Assembly (NCBI GenBank): GCA_032719365.1
Contig: CM064871.1
Location: 25,765,566 to 25,829,565, forward strand
DNA length: 64,000 nucleotides
DNA from: Prinsepia uniflora
Lineage: Eukaryota; Streptophyta; Magnoliopsida; Rosales; Rosaceae
Direction of reading: 5' to 3'
The position numbers were made by a program, and so were the translations under genes. Under the pieces are notes generated by a model. The model made no database searches. It saw only the letters and a list, made by a program, of their open reading frames with translations, and was not told the DNA's origin. This document shows, in pieces, positions 1 through 11,763 of this stretch. Position 1 is the first letter of the stretch; each line of letters opens with the position of its first letter.

Positions 1-574
1 AAGTAAAAAGGGCGAATCAAACTCTCTCCCAGCCCCACGGCCTAATTTTGAAATCACGATTTGGTGATTTTGCAATCTGAGGAATTCTAGGATTTAGGGA
101 ATTCGCGATTTGGGGATTTCATAATTGGGGATATTGAGAATTTGGGGAAATTGGTAGTCTATATTTGACATTTGAAGATTCAGAGAAGTGAGAAGACACA
201 TGTGAGGATGATTCGACGCAAGGAAGGAGATGAGCAGCCCGTGTACGGTAATGCTTTATTTTCAGTTAGAGATTAGTGTTAGAAATTGAGTTCGACTGTT
301 GTTTGAAATGATAGGCACTTATTTATAGATTATTGATAGATGATTGATTATTGATTGTTGAATGCGTTGGGATTGGAATTGTATGTTCTTAGTGTTAATA
401 CATTAGGACTGGAATTGGTGGAATTGTATGTTCTTAGTGCTAGTACATTAGGACTGGAATTGGTGGAATTGTATGTCCGTAGTGCTAGTTCATAGGATTG
501 GAATTGGTATGTTCTTGAGTTTAGGTGTACTTAGTTGATGAACTTTTCCTTTATGGTTTGATATATGTTTGCAG
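1..574. other. Upstream part of MULE remnant, no gene recognised
   Basis: No conserved protein is visible here. The first 140 bases hold degenerate 'gatttgggga'-type short repeats. A 45-bp tandem repeat follows at 376-510. A donor-like 'acg|gtaatg' near 250 and an acceptor-like 'tttgcag' ending at 574 would make 251-574 a leader intron of the MULE transposase gene. That intron is inference only. Confidence 0.35.
376..510. repeat. 45-bp tandem repeat, about 3 copies
   Basis: The block beginning 'gaattgtatgttcttagtg' restarts at 376, 421 and 466, an exact 45-bp spacing. The third copy is diverged at its end. It lies in the possible leader intron of the MULE remnant. Confidence 0.8.
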
Positions 575-2895
575 ATGATGTAGACTTATTCACTATGAAG
601 ATTCATTATGGTGGGACACTTTGTATAGAGGAGTAGAGTTGGTCTTACAATGGAAGTGACTTTGTCTACATAAATTGGTGCATAGTTGAGTTCATATCCA
701 TATTAGAACTCAAGAGCTTAGGTGGTGATCTTGGTTATACCCCTAGTAGCTTATCTATCTATTTTGTGGATTTGGATACTAGTAAATTGATGAAAGTGCA
801 CTCGGATGTAAACATATTCAGTCTTTGTGTCAAGTATGCAAAAGTAGTACATGTGTATCTATTTATTTGAAATCTGGAGGTGGTGATGGGATTAAACTGC
901 CATGACATGTGGAGTTAGAAGAGGAGCCTAGTGCTGAAGTGGTGAAGGGTACAGGTAAGGCTATTGAGTAACCTAATACTGAAGTGGTGAAGCATATTGT
1001 CGCAAGAAGAGGATTTATAGAGCCTTGTTATGTTGTACTAGTACAAGTGAGAATGAAGATGATGATGGTGATGATGATGATGATGATGATCCCAAGTATG
1101 TTGATGAAGATTATGCACAAACAAAGGAGGTTACTTTGGAAGAAGATGATGACAAACTATTTGTGGCCTATGTAGACCTTAATGCCTTTGATTGCGTACC
1201 TTCTAGTGGTGGTGGTGAGGTGATGGTCCAAGCTCTCCAAGGTTGGATTCATTTGATCCGAAACCAAAACCGGAACCAAATGGTGGGGAAGATGAGTAAG
1301 CAAATGATGGGAAAGATGAGCTTCCTCAGAAGAAGTTAAGGAGGATGACAGTTGTAGGTATCCAGTTCAACCCTGAAACTGATATAAAAAAAATCCTCAA
1401 CTTTAGCTTGGAATGAAGTTCTCAAGTGGTGCAATCTTCAAAGATGTTGTGAGAAACTATTTAGTGAATTCTAAGTCAGAACTTGTTTTTAAGAAGAATT
1501 ACTCAGACAAAATCAGAGTTGTATGTATCCAAACCGAAGCTGAAGGTTGTCCTTTCTTGATATATGCCTCTAAGGTGAATTGCAGGGAATACTTAGTGAA
1601 GACTTTCCAAGGAGAACATAGTTTTGGGGATGGAATTACCAATTGTCATGCTAATACCAGGTGGATGAAGGTGAAATACCTGAGACAGCTTACAAGCAAG
1701 AAGTGGGATCATGGTGATTTCTAAGAAATGATCAATCAAGAAACAGGTTAAATACCTAGTAAGATAGCATGTTATAGGGCAAGGAAGATGGCTTTTGTAA
1801 GTTTGGAGGAGACATACTTGAGCCAATATGGAAAGTTGCAAGATTATTGTGAAGAGCTTATGAGGGTAAACATTGGCAGCACGATGACGATCAAATATAA
1901 GATTGAGGTTGATTTTGAGCCAAGATTCCAAAGGCTTTATGTGTGCTTAGGTGTGTGTAAAGAGGGCTGGCTAAAAGGAAGTAGGACATTTATTGGATTG
2001 GATGGTGCTCACATCAAGAAACCCTACACCAGCTAGATTTTGACAGATGTTGGTCTTGGTGCTGACAATGGCATGTTTCTAGTAGTTTATGCCATTGTTG
2101 AGGTAGAAAGCTGCGAGACATGAAAATGGTTCCTTGAGTTGTTGGCTATGGACTTGATATTTGAAGACAGGAGAGGACCCATGTTCATGACTGACAAACA
2201 TAAAGGATTAATTGAGGCTATCAATGACTTGTTTCTTATGGCTAATCATAGGCACTATACCAGACATATGTATGGGAATTTCAATGCATTACACAAGGAA
2301 TTAGCACTGCAGTTGCAGTTTGAGAAAATCTCAAGGTCAACTACTATTGCATAATACAAAAAAAAAAGGAAGGCAATGGCAGAATTGAGTCCTGCAGCCC
2401 GTGATTTGCTAAGTATGGTGGATCCAAAGTAATGGACAAGGTCTCATTTAAGCACAGACTACAAAGTGGATATTCTACTCAACAAATTCAATGAGGCATT
2501 CAACAAGTCAATCTTTCTTGCTAGGGACAAGTTAGGTATAACTATGCTTGAGAGAATCAGAACTTATATGATGTTGTTGTTCTCAATAGGGAACTTGGGT
2601 GCTGTTAATTGGAATGGAGAATTTGGCCAAGGATAAGGTGTATTTTAGAGAAGAAGAAGAAAGAAGGGCAGTGGTATATTCCAAGACATGCAGGGAATGA
2701 AGTCTTTGAAGTGACTCACCAAACTGGAAGGCATTTAGGGTGGATTTGAAGGCCAAAAAATGTTCATGTAGGGAATGGGATCTTAATGGAATCCCATGCC
2801 CACATGCTTACTCATCAATCATTAGGTTGAATAGGAAAGCAGAACTTTATGTATACGAATGCTACAACAAAGCGGTATACTTGAAGTTGATGTAG
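575..2895 (+). pseudogene. MULE (Mutator-like) transposase pseudogene
   Basis: This is a decayed Mutator-superfamily DDE transposase. Domains appear in the order expected for plant MULEs. First comes a PB1-like N-terminal segment (about 578-870, '..FTMKIHYGG..' and '..LGYTPSSLSIYFV..'). An acidic Asp-rich linker follows (about 1050-1170). The MuDR DNA-binding domain is at about 1395-1640, with the motif GMKFSS-like then 'EGCPFLIYASK'. The MULE catalytic core is at about 1790-2330, with 'FIGLDGAHIKKPY' carrying the first Asp and 'FMTDKHKGLIEAI' the second. A SWIM zinc finger ends it at about 2755-2895 ('CSCREWD...GIPCPHAYS', a CxCxnCxH pattern). Several in-frame stops and at least one frameshift near the A-run at 1387 show it is dead. 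The family normally cuts and pastes DNA in the nucleus. Terminal inverted repeats were not located. Family assignment is strong; exon limits are not. Confidence 0.85.
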
Positions 2896-2902
2896 GTATG
2901 TT

Positions 2903-3040
2903 TCCTTTGGACTCAATCTAGCTTTCTTGTTTTTTGGAAACATTGTATCTTTGTTACTTTTGGAATCAATGTAGTATTGTTGCTTTTAGACTCAATTTAG
3001 CTTTATTGCTTTTTGACTCAATTAAACTTTGTTTCTTTTA
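2903..3040. repeat. Degenerate minisatellite downstream of MULE
   Basis: T-rich imperfect repeats carry a recurring 'actcaattta' core, spaced about 26 bp near 2989 and 3015 and more widely before that. They probably belong to the MULE subterminal region. Confidence 0.4.
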
Positions 3041-3249
3041 AACTTAATTTAAAAAAGTAACAAAGCAAAATAACTGAAAAGAGTTTCATTCATTTCTTCA
3101 AATATGTCATTCCTTACAACAATTGTTCCAACAACAGATTCCATTCACACTACCTAACAACCTAGAATCTAATACACAATTGGATTGTTAGACATTACAA
3201 AAATTACTTCTGCCTTAAGCCTTCATCACAATCATTAGAATTCAGGATA

Positions 3250-3540
3250 AAATGAGAGCTACCCATAACTTCCTTGTCCTAGCTTTGCTCTTCTTGAGTT
3301 CCTCTTCCATTATCCCATTCTTCCTCACAGCCTTGGTATAATTACATTGCATCTATGACAGCTATTAGGATCATACCATTCCCCAAAATCCACAATTATC
3401 TCCCTACCATCAATGTAACAAATCCCATAAGCTAAAAACAAACAACATTCAACATTAAAATCAAAAACCCTAAATTCAATCATTGCAAAAACCTTAAATT
3501 CAATCCAGCATACAACGTGATTATATTGTACTGAAATCAA
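3250..3540 (-). pseudogene. GRF-type zinc-finger protein fragment
   Basis: On the minus strand a 71-residue open frame ends with 'DFGEWYDPNSCHRCNVIIPRL'-like sequence. This resembles the C-terminal half of plant zf-GRF domains, which typically read FFEWYDP, then Cys, then VIPGLL. After one stop and a frame change it continues 'KNGIMEEELKKSKARTRKLW', the coiled-coil tail often seen in these small plant proteins. The N-terminal Cys residues of the finger are not visible, so the copy is partial or interrupted. It converges on the MULE pseudogene and could be an accessory gene of the same transposon (inference). Assignment rests on motif resemblance only. Confidence 0.5.
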
Positions 3541-3558
3541 TCAATGTAACAACCTTAA

Positions 3559-4195
3559 TGTCAGGATCCGACCCATCTAGCACGATATTGTCCGTTTTGG
3601 GACCAACCCTCACAATTTTGTTTCTAGGAACTTACGCGCAACTTCCCAGTAGGTCACCCATCTTGGGATTGTACTAGCCTAAACTCTCTTAATTTTGGAG
3701 TTCTAACCAAACTCAAAGTCAGTGAGCTCCCAAAAGGCCTCGTGCTAGATAGATATGTGCTCACACATTTAAGACACTTCACCTTTCCCTCTCCGAGCGA
3801 TGTGAGATTGTTCACCATTTTTCCCAAGACACGGGTCTTACAATCCACCCCCTTGGGGCCCAGTGTTCTCATTGGAACACTTCCGGTCGAGGTCCAACTC
3901 TGATAGCATTCTGTCACGACCCAACCCATCTAGCACGATATTGTCCGTTTTGGGCCCAACCCTCACGTTTTTGTTTCTAGGAACTCAAGCACAACTTCCT
4001 AGTAGGTCACCCATCTTAGGATTGCACCAACCTAAACTCTCTTAACTTTGGAGTTCCAACCAAACTCCAAACCAGTGAGCTCCCAAAAGGCCGCATCCTA
4101 GATAGATATGTGCCCACACATTTAAGACACTTCACATTTACCTCCTCGAGCGATGTGGGATTGTTCACTGTTCTTCCCAAGACACGGGTCTTACA
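3559..4195 (-). mobile_element. Cassandra TRIM retrotransposon, complete, minus strand
   Basis: This is a small non-coding LTR element of the Cassandra type, whose LTRs carry a 5S-rRNA-like block. The LTRs are 3559-3842 (3' LTR) and 3912-4195 (5' LTR), both starting TG and ending CA. Each holds a 5S-like stretch, for example about 3637-3707. On the minus strand that stretch contains a box-A-like 'aaaattaagag' and box-C-like 'aagatgggtgacct'. The 69-bp internal region has a diverged initiator-Met PBS (about 3896-3911) and a polypurine tract (about 3843-3858). The flanks 'cttaa' and 'ctaaa' look like a 5-bp target-site duplication with one mismatch. It has no coding capacity, so mobility would need enzymes from other elements. 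Confidence 0.9.
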
Positions 4196-4287
4196 CTAAA
4201 ATTCAGAATTGAAACCAAAAACCCTAAATTCAACACTCACTCAAACCAAATCAATATTCATACCATAAGCACCAAAATGAACAAAAG

Positions 4288-4926
4288 TTTAATACCCATG
4301 TCTTTTGAAGAACGGTGAGAAATCTCACATCGCTCAAGGAGGGAAATGTGAAGTTTCTTATATGTGTGTGGGCACGTATCTATCTAAAACAAAGCCTTTT
4401 GGGAGCTCACTTTCTTTGAGTTTGTTTGGAACTCCAATGTTAAGCGAGATTGAGTTGGAGCAATCCCAAGATGGGTGACCTATTGGGAGTTCCGCGTGAA
4501 TTCCAAGAAAACAAAACTGTGAGGGCATGGCCCAAAGTGAACAATATCATGCTATGGGAGACGAGTCGTGACAATTTGATGTCAGAGCTGAACCTCGACA
4601 GGAAGTGTGCCAATGAGGACACTGGGCCCCAAGGGGGGTGGTTTGTAAGACCCGTGTCTTACGAAAAACGATGAGAAATCCCATATCGCTCAGGGAAGGA
4701 AAGGAAAAGTGCATTATATGTGTGAGAACATATCTATCTACAACAAGGCCTTTGGGAGCTCACTGGATTTGGGTTTGGTTGGAACTCCAAAGTTAAGCGA
4801 GATTGGACTGGAGCAATCTCAGGATAGGTGACCTACTAGAAAGTTACGTTTGAGTTCCCAGAAAGAAAATGGTAAGGGCATGACCCAAAAAGGACAATAT
4901 CGTGTTAGGAGAGTCAAGTCGGGACA
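4288..4926 (+). mobile_element. Cassandra TRIM retrotransposon, plus strand
   Basis: LTR1 is 4288-4573 and LTR2 is 4644-4926. The internal region carries a diverged PBS ('gatgtcagagctg') and the purine tract 'ccaaggggggtgg'. The 5S-like blocks are at about 4427-4494 and 4779-4846. The two LTRs differ clearly from each other in the 5S-like block ('caagatgggtgacctattggg' against 'caggataggtgacctactag'). This indicates an old insertion or recombination between different Cassandra copies. The start of LTR1 is eroded. Confidence 0.88.
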
Positions 4927-6140
4927 AAAAAAAATCTTAAAATCAACAAAGAAACCTAATAAATCATTTCTTTAGTTCTTGGACAAACTTGGAATCGCCT
5001 GCCAGGATGTCTATCCGTCCAAGATGTCCTCACTTTACTGATTTTTCCACAGAAACACATCTTTGCTTCAAGGCTGTATATCACTTTAGAGATTGGAAGA
5101 ATGATGATGATTATGAGTTTTTGATGATTTTAGGTTTTTGATGATTCTGGCTTCTAGGCTTCAAGGTTACCTAGATTGAAAAATGAAAATGAAGACGAGA
5201 AGAATAAAGATGAGGACAAGAAGAATGAAGATGATTGTGGGTTTTTTATAGTTGCCCATATTGAAGAATGAATATGAAGACAAGAAGAACAAAGATGATT
5301 ATGGATTTAGGGATCGATTTACGCATTTAGGGATTTAGGGATTGATTGAGGTATTTGGCGATTTAGGGATTGATTTAGGCATTTGAGGATTTAGGGATTT
5401 ATGGATCAAATTCCATTTCTGCTCTTATATGAATAATCTACTGGTCATCCATGCTAGCACCATGGAAGCATCACACCAGATATTTCACGTCCATTTGATA
5501 AAAATGACGGTAAATGACCTGTTTACCAAAATTTGGATGTCTCATAGTGCATTTTCTACTGATAATAAGAATAGGGTGCAAAGAGGAACTTTAGTTCGAG
5601 AATATGGTGCAATTGAAGTAAAAAGCCATATTCCTATTTATACAATAGTATTGAGGAATGAAGTTATACACATTGAGAATCAACGTGGCATATACGAAAA
5701 TTAAATTTAGAAGAGGTAATTATAAATAGGTCTTTTTATTTTTGAGTTATAATTAGTTTACTATAGTAAATAAATATAGAAAATATAGAACCATGTAAAT
5801 GTTTGGCTCTGTTTATTTCAGAAAAATACATATATATTATGGGAAGATTAATAATTTGCTAGTTAAACTTACTGAGATAGTGGTCTTACAAAAAGTTTGA
5901 AATATATATATATAGGTAAATTAGCGACCTTCCAATCCCTCCATGTCCTCTATCTCCGCCCAAGTGCTTTGTCCTCCCCTGACACCATCCATATCCCTTG
6001 CTCCCCTTTATCGCCCTCTTCTGCATTCCATCTTTCCCCACCCTTTATTCTCAATCTCCTCTGCCACCCAATCTACCCCTTTCACTACCACTTTATATTC
6101 CTTATCCTCCGTCACTCCATTTTCCCTCTATGGCTTTTGG
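4927..6140. other. Unclassified repeat-rich stretch, no supported gene
   Basis: This lies between Cassandra 2 and LTR A and recurs at 11764-12977. It contains degenerate telomere-like 'gatttaggg' repeats (5302-5406). A 91-codon open frame lies at 5429-5704; in the right-hand copy it is broken by a stop before position 12341, which argues against selection for coding. A pyrimidine-rich stretch at 5935-6130 precedes the LTR. No known protein family is recognised. Confidence 0.6.
5302..5406. repeat. Degenerate TTTAGGG-like repeats
   Basis: There are repeated 'gatttagggatt' blocks about 12-30 bp apart, with the same array at about 12138-12243. The core resembles the plant telomere unit TTTAGGG, but spacing and sequence are too irregular for a true interstitial telomere. 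Confidence 0.5.
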
Positions 6141-9100
6141 TGTAATAACATGTCCCTAATTACGGGATTAGATTAGTGACTAATCAAGGATTAGTAAGGT
6201 TAATCGGTGATTAATTGAGTAAAATCGAACGAACGACGCAAAATGACTGTTTTGCCCATGGTCGTGGGTAAAATGTTGACTTTTGGCTTGGGAGATCCGA
6301 TGGCTGAAGGTCGAGGACCGTTACGTAGATCGGGTCAATAAGAATCCGTAGACAAGCGGCACGCCGACATGGGACGTCGGACGGGAAAGTTATGGTTCAC
6401 GGAAGTTCAAGGAAACTATTGTACGAATTACGAGACAGATTACTTTTGTATCCTGGTGGGCCCATATATTTAATTCTTGCCCAAAGGATGAGTGACAAGT
6501 GTCATTCATCCCATTGGTCCAAAACCCCATTTTGTGATTCTAAATGATGATTGGTCCACTTGGATTAAAAAATATATATATATATATATATATTTCCACC
6601 CACCATTCATCCTAACCCTTCATCTTCACCCTTCCACTTCATCCTGACCGTCCATCTTCTTTCTTTCTCTCATCTGATCATCATCAGAGATCATCTTCCT
6701 TCCTTTTTCATTTTCCAAACTCGATCACCATTATTTTCCCTCTCAAACACACACGCGGCACAACTATCTCACAACCCTCAAAATTCATCCTTTGCTCATG
6801 AAACCTGAAGGGAACTTAGAGGGGAGATCGAGGCGAGTCGACTGGTTGCCTCAGGTCAAGCCGTCGTGGACGGCGGTGGACGGTGGCCGGTTTCGGTGGC
6901 CAAGGACCGAAATGATTCCAAATGGCATAACACGGGTTTGGGGAGGTTGATGATCGTTCTGGATGGACCTAACATGTTTTGGAGGATGAGACAAGCTTAG
7001 GGGAGGCCACGGCTGTGCACGGCGGCGACGGTAGGCCTACTTTCCCGAAAATGGTTGTTTTTGAGCCATTAATGGCATTTATTGGTTTAAGGGTGAATAA
7101 GTGTTTTGTTTGCTTGGAAACTATTTCTGAGGTTGCAAGGAGTTGGTTTGGATTAGACATGGAGGCTGAGGTGGCAAGAGACGGTGGCGGTGACGGTGGA
7201 CGGTGCAATCTTGGTTGTGGGAGTTCTTGATCGGGGAGGTGATTTCACAACCCTTTTTCATATTTTTAAAATCTAGATCGATAGGGTTTAATGTTAGGAA
7301 CCTATTAGAATGAAAATGGGATGAAAAGAATTGAAAATGGGTGAGAAATTGGGCTGGATCGTGACTGCCGGTTCGGTTGGACCAGACTGGTCTGAACCGT
7401 CTGGTCAGCAGAGGATAAGGATGACACTGTTTGGTGCGTGGCTTTCACGCGCAGCCCCTTTGGACGACGCGTGAGGGTGCGTGACGTGTCCTTTGGGGAT
7501 GACTTCAACATGACTTTTAATCTATTCGATGTAAGGAACATTTTGGGACTTGTTTCGTGTCAATCGTACACCGTCTTGATATTATTCGGGACATCCGAAG
7601 GTTTAGGATCGAAATAAAAAATAGTTAAAAATTCGGAAAAATTACGTGGCTTCAATGAGAGGTTAATAAGGTAGGTAGTAACCCTCTAGATTGATTTAAA
7701 CAGGTTTGTGAGTCCTGGTGACGACGATTAGCCCGGGGAGGCTTACAACACGCAAATCGAGGCGGCATCTTATGACGGCCTGTGAGTGGACCTTGATTTC
7801 TAAATTGTGATGAATGCATAAATGTTTTATATGTTTTATGGATATTATTCTATGTTGTTTATTTGGATGATTGTGATTTATATGGTTCCACGCATTTTGA
7901 GGCGTTTTACGTGCTGTCACGTAAATCGAGGTTTTCGATTTTACTCTGATTTTCCATACTTATAGTTTTGGAAATGATTTCATGAAATAGTTTTGGATTT
8001 GAAAAGGTAAACTCGGGTTCGAGACCCATTTGTTTTGGAAACCCTCGGACTCGAAGTCCATTTAGTTAAGTTCTCGGGCCAGAGGTGCAATTAGTTCTTG
8101 AATCGATTTTGGATTTGGAAATATCGATCGGGCACGAAACCCATTTGATTTACGAACTCTCGGACCTGAAGTCCATTTGATTTAACAAGGCATCGGGTCG
8201 GAGGCCCAGTTGGTTTACGTATCGAGCTCGAGGCCCAATTGGTTTGCGTATCGGGCTCGAGGCCCAGTTGACTTACGTATCGGGCACGATGCCCATTTGG
8301 TTTATGAAATCAGGCACGAGGTCCAGTTGATTTGTGAATTCGGGCTTAGGGCCTAGTTATGGTTTTCGAATTGTGATTTCGGGTCGGGGACCCATAAATG
8401 GATTTATGGTTCATGACGGTTTATGGGGACCGAGCATGAACCCTTGAAAGGTTTTGAGAATTTTTTTAAATGGTTTTTCGTATACCATCCTTTATATATG
8501 CATTGTTTCCTCCGAGGAGGGTCGTTGGCCTGGGTGGACCCCGGAGTAGTCACTAAGCACTGACTGAGTGGAGTCGCCCCCGTTGGGTTCCTTAATCTCA
8601 GGAAGGCTATGGATTATAACCCCCAGGGAGGGTCTTTGATCTACGGACATTGACCTGGGTAGACCCTAGGGAGACTTGGGCTTTGAGACCCCGGGTAGCA
8701 TGCGCGTAGCTCTAGATATCGTGACAGGATTGGTTATATGGTATTTATGATAAACATGATTTCTTGGTTTGTGAAATTGTGTATTATGAATGATAAATGG
8801 ATTTGGGCTGAGATCCCACATATGTTTACTGTGTTATGGATTTGTGTAAATGGTTTTGGGCAGGGGCCCGTATGGATTTGGTTATTGAAACATATGTGGT
8901 TTGATAAATGATTTTCCTATGCATGCATGCTTTTTAGTGAAGGGCATAAATTCTTTTATGAAATGTGTTTTACTAAACTTATTACTTTTCGTCCACTCAC
9001 AGTCTTTCTGTTTTCAATGCCCTTCAGGTTGATTACGGTGCGTACTGTAGCAGAGACAGAGACATTACATACCTCCTCCGGATCATAGCGTACTCTGGGA

Positions 9101-9206
9101 GCCGGTCGAGCTAAATGTTCAAATTTTCCCTAGTCTGACACTCCATGTAAGACGAGATCAGCAGCATCCTGCGTTAATCCCGTGGGGATTGGGACGGGTC
9201 CTGACA
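6141..9206 (+). mobile_element. Long LTR, copy A (5' LTR of a LARD-like element)
   Basis: This 3,066-bp LTR starts 'tgtaataacatgtccc' and ends 'gggacgggtcctgaca'. A Met PBS follows two bases later, which fixes it as a 5' LTR. Internal landmarks are a palindrome at 6486-6511, an AT microsatellite at 6572-6593, a 29-30-bp minisatellite around 8030-8390, the donor-like 'ctgtgagtggac' at 7780-7791 and its exact reverse complement at 8991-9002. No protein is encoded. Orientation and limits are well supported. Confidence 0.88.
6572..6593. repeat. AT dinucleotide microsatellite
   Basis: This is an uninterrupted (AT)n run of about 22 bp inside LTR A. The equivalent run in copy B (13406-13446) is about 41 bp. 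Confidence 0.9.
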
Positions 9207-11152
9207 AGTGGTATCAGAGCAGGTTTTCTCTTGTAATGTCGCGCGGGTCGAGGATGTGATGTCTCTATGGGCTGCAATTCGTTATCAACCTGATAGTTAG
9301 GATACCGGTACGATAGTTAGTAGGATTGAATCGTGGATCATTTTGGTTGGGCATGCGATGTCGGGGTTGCCATAGTTCTGTCGTGGTTGGTAGTATGGGA
9401 CCCTGCTAAAGGATGAATGTAATGGTACTTTTGAGTTGTGATCATGAGACGGTTAGTTGGGATCGTCTCTCACGATGTTGTAGGATCGGTTCTGACGTCT
9501 AGTTAGGAGTTGTGACCACTAGATGGTCAGATCTTGTTGAGTTAGGTTGCTATGCTGCTGGGAGTAACCGGGTTCGAGGAACCCTAGTAGAATTGACGGT
9601 AGGATTGGATTGACGTCCATACGATATCGGGACCGCGAGGTCGGTCAGATTGTGGATTATACTGCCTTCTGCAGTTGGGTTCCAAGGAACCCTAGGGGTG
9701 ATCGTGGAACCCTAAGGTAGGATGTATGGTTCGGAAAGGTGAGTTGGCGAGCGATTTTACTTTGACGACTTTTCAAAGTCGAGACTGTCGGTCTGTCAAG
9801 TCATGTCAGCTTTAGTGATGGGACTGCACTCCGCAGTCGAGGTTGTAGTAATCGGTTAGACCTAGTTGGTTGTCTTACTACTTTAGTTGTGATGGATAGT
9901 TGGTGTAAATAAGGTCATGAACGACCTGGTAGACGACATTGGTTGAGTCGAGTGACGTTTGGTTAGAGATTGGTTGGATAGGTTACCAGTGTTGGTACTT
10001 GTCGATTTAATCCCAGAGCGGGGATACGGCATAGTTAGTACGGGCGATTGATTCCGGTGGATGCGGATTCTCGATAACGATGTCTGGTAGTTAGGTCTGC
10101 ACGATTTGTGGCAGACACTACTATCGAGAGTGGTTTTAGTTTTGGTTGGAATGAATCGGGAGAAGTTCATAGAACGTTTCCTTTTCTTCGTTAAGTTTTC
10201 AGGGTGACTGTACCCATAGTTGTAGGGTACGGGGGAAGCAAAGTTTCTCCAGCTTGAGTAGAAGTACGGGGTCGTTGCTCGGTATGAGCAAAGATCTACG
10301 GTTGTTTGATTCGTACACTGTATGCTGATTATGATGTTAGTGTATTGGTGCTGGTACTAGCGCTGGTGATGGTGCCGGTGATTGTGATGACGATGAGTCA
10401 CGAGTCAAGAAGTGACTCCGTCGAGATGGGCATGTGTTCGGTATCTGTTGTCTGGGAGTGGATCACGGATAGTGATAGACTGGATGGGATCCAGCAAGGA
10501 TTGAGACGTGAGGATCGAGTAGTGATGGTCCACATCCATTTGAATGTGCATAAACGGTGTAAACCGATAGGCGAACTTGGTAGTGAGTTAGACTAGTTAT
10601 GGACACGTGGTTGATGTCTAAGTGTGTTGGTTCCGACATGGTTGGAACTTCGGAATCGAGAGAGGTTGTGATTGAGGCGACGAGGGGAGTGCTTGATTTC
10701 GCATTGGTTATGGGTATTTCTAGGTCACTTAGGGTGACTTCTCATGTTCTGCCATGGAAAATGATAGTTGTTGTCACCAACACGTTGACGTGTATTAGTT
10801 GGTGGACCCGTGGTTTGTTTTGGGTCATCAAGAGGAGTTGAGTATTTTGAAGTTAGGTGAAGGAGATTTCTCATTTTCTGCTTGGTGGCAGACGATGTCA
10901 GGTTACATGGCATGGTGAGTGCAGCGAGTTTTGGTTGTATTCACATAGGATGAACGTTAATGTCATCCTCTTGGATCATCCTTGATTTTACAAGGTGAAA
11001 TGACAAGGATCAATATGAGGTAATCAGAGAGGACCCACAGTCTCGACGTGTCTCGTCGTTGACTGATCTGTTTAAATGAGGGAATTGGTTGAGGAGTGAT
11101 GTGACTGACGAAGGATTCAAGAGGGTGTAAGACCTTACGATCAGATTTTAGG
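9207..11152 (+). mobile_element. 5' half of non-coding internal region, copy A
   Basis: It starts with the PBS and runs to about 11148. The sequence matches the reverse complement of 18000-19990 in element D. No gag or pol domain and no long open frame is seen on either strand. It stops abruptly at the Cassandra 3 junction, where 'gggtgtaagacc' of this element resembles the Cassandra LTR start. Confidence 0.8.
9209..9220 (+). promoter_or_regulatory. Primer-binding site, initiator tRNA-Met
   Basis: TGGTATCAGAGC lies two bases after the LTR end. It is complementary to the 3' end of plant initiator tRNA-Met, the usual minus-strand primer for many plant LTR retrotransposons. Confidence 0.93.
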
Positions 11153-11763
11153 GAGAAATCTCACATCGCTCGGGGAGGGAAATGTGAAGTGTCTTATATG
11201 TGTGTGGGTACGTATCTATCTAAAACAAAGCCTTTTGGGAGCTCACTTTCTTGGAGTTTGGTTGGAACTCCAATGTTAAGCGAGATTGAGTTGGAGCAAT
11301 CCCAAGATGGGTGACCTATTGGGAGTTGCGCGGGAATTCCCAGAAAAAAAAAATAGTGAGAGCATGGCCCAAAGTGAACAATATCATGTTATGGGAGTCG
11401 AGTCGTGACAATTTGATGTCAGAGCTGGACCTCGACAGGATGTGTACCAGCGAGGACACTGGGCCTCAAGGGGGGTGGATTGTAAGACCTGTGTCTTACT
11501 AAGAACGGTGAGAAATCCCACATCGCTCAGAGAAGGAAAGGCAAAGTGCCTTATATGTGTGGGCACATATCTATCTACAACAAGGCCTTTTGGGAGCTCA
11601 CTGGATTTGGGTTTGGTTGGAACTCCAAAGTTAAGCGAGATTGGACTTGAGCAATCTCAGGATAGGTAACCTACTAGGAAGTTATGCTTGAGTTCCCAGA
11701 ACGAAAATGGTAAGGGAATGGTCCAAAAAAGACAATATCGTGTTAGGGGGGTCGAGTCGGGAA
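11149..11763 (+). mobile_element. Cassandra TRIM retrotransposon, 5'-truncated copy
   Basis: LTR1 runs from about 11149 to 11410 and has lost its first ~25 bases. LTR2 is 11481-11763. The 5S-like blocks are at about 11264-11330 and 11617-11683. It is the duplicated counterpart of 4288-4926, with matching sequence from 'gagaaatctcacatcgc' onward. The missing LTR start is replaced by internal sequence of LARD copy A, so this is the junction of the tandem duplication. Confidence 0.88.

Larger units (their letters stand above)
4316..9081. repeat. Segmental duplication, left copy
   Basis: This block matches 11153-16019 base for base, with scattered substitutions and small indels. The offset is 6,837 bp at the left end and 6,938 bp at the right. 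It includes Cassandra copy 2, a stretch of unknown sequence and most of long LTR A. LTR1 and LTR2 of the Cassandra elements match across the copies better than within each copy, so this is one duplicated block and not two sets of insertions. Confidence 0.9.

Noticed and set aside
5302..5406. Interstitial telomere repeat
   Set aside because: The TTTAGGG-like units are irregularly spaced and mixed with other short repeats.
5429..5704. 91-codon protein-coding gene
   Set aside because: The duplicated copy near 12266-12541 has an in-frame stop and several substitutions without sign of constraint, and no domain is recognised.
3637..11683. 5S rRNA genes
   Set aside because: The 5S-like blocks lie inside Cassandra LTRs, are diverged and lack the normal 5S 5' end and spacer, so they are not ribosomal genes.
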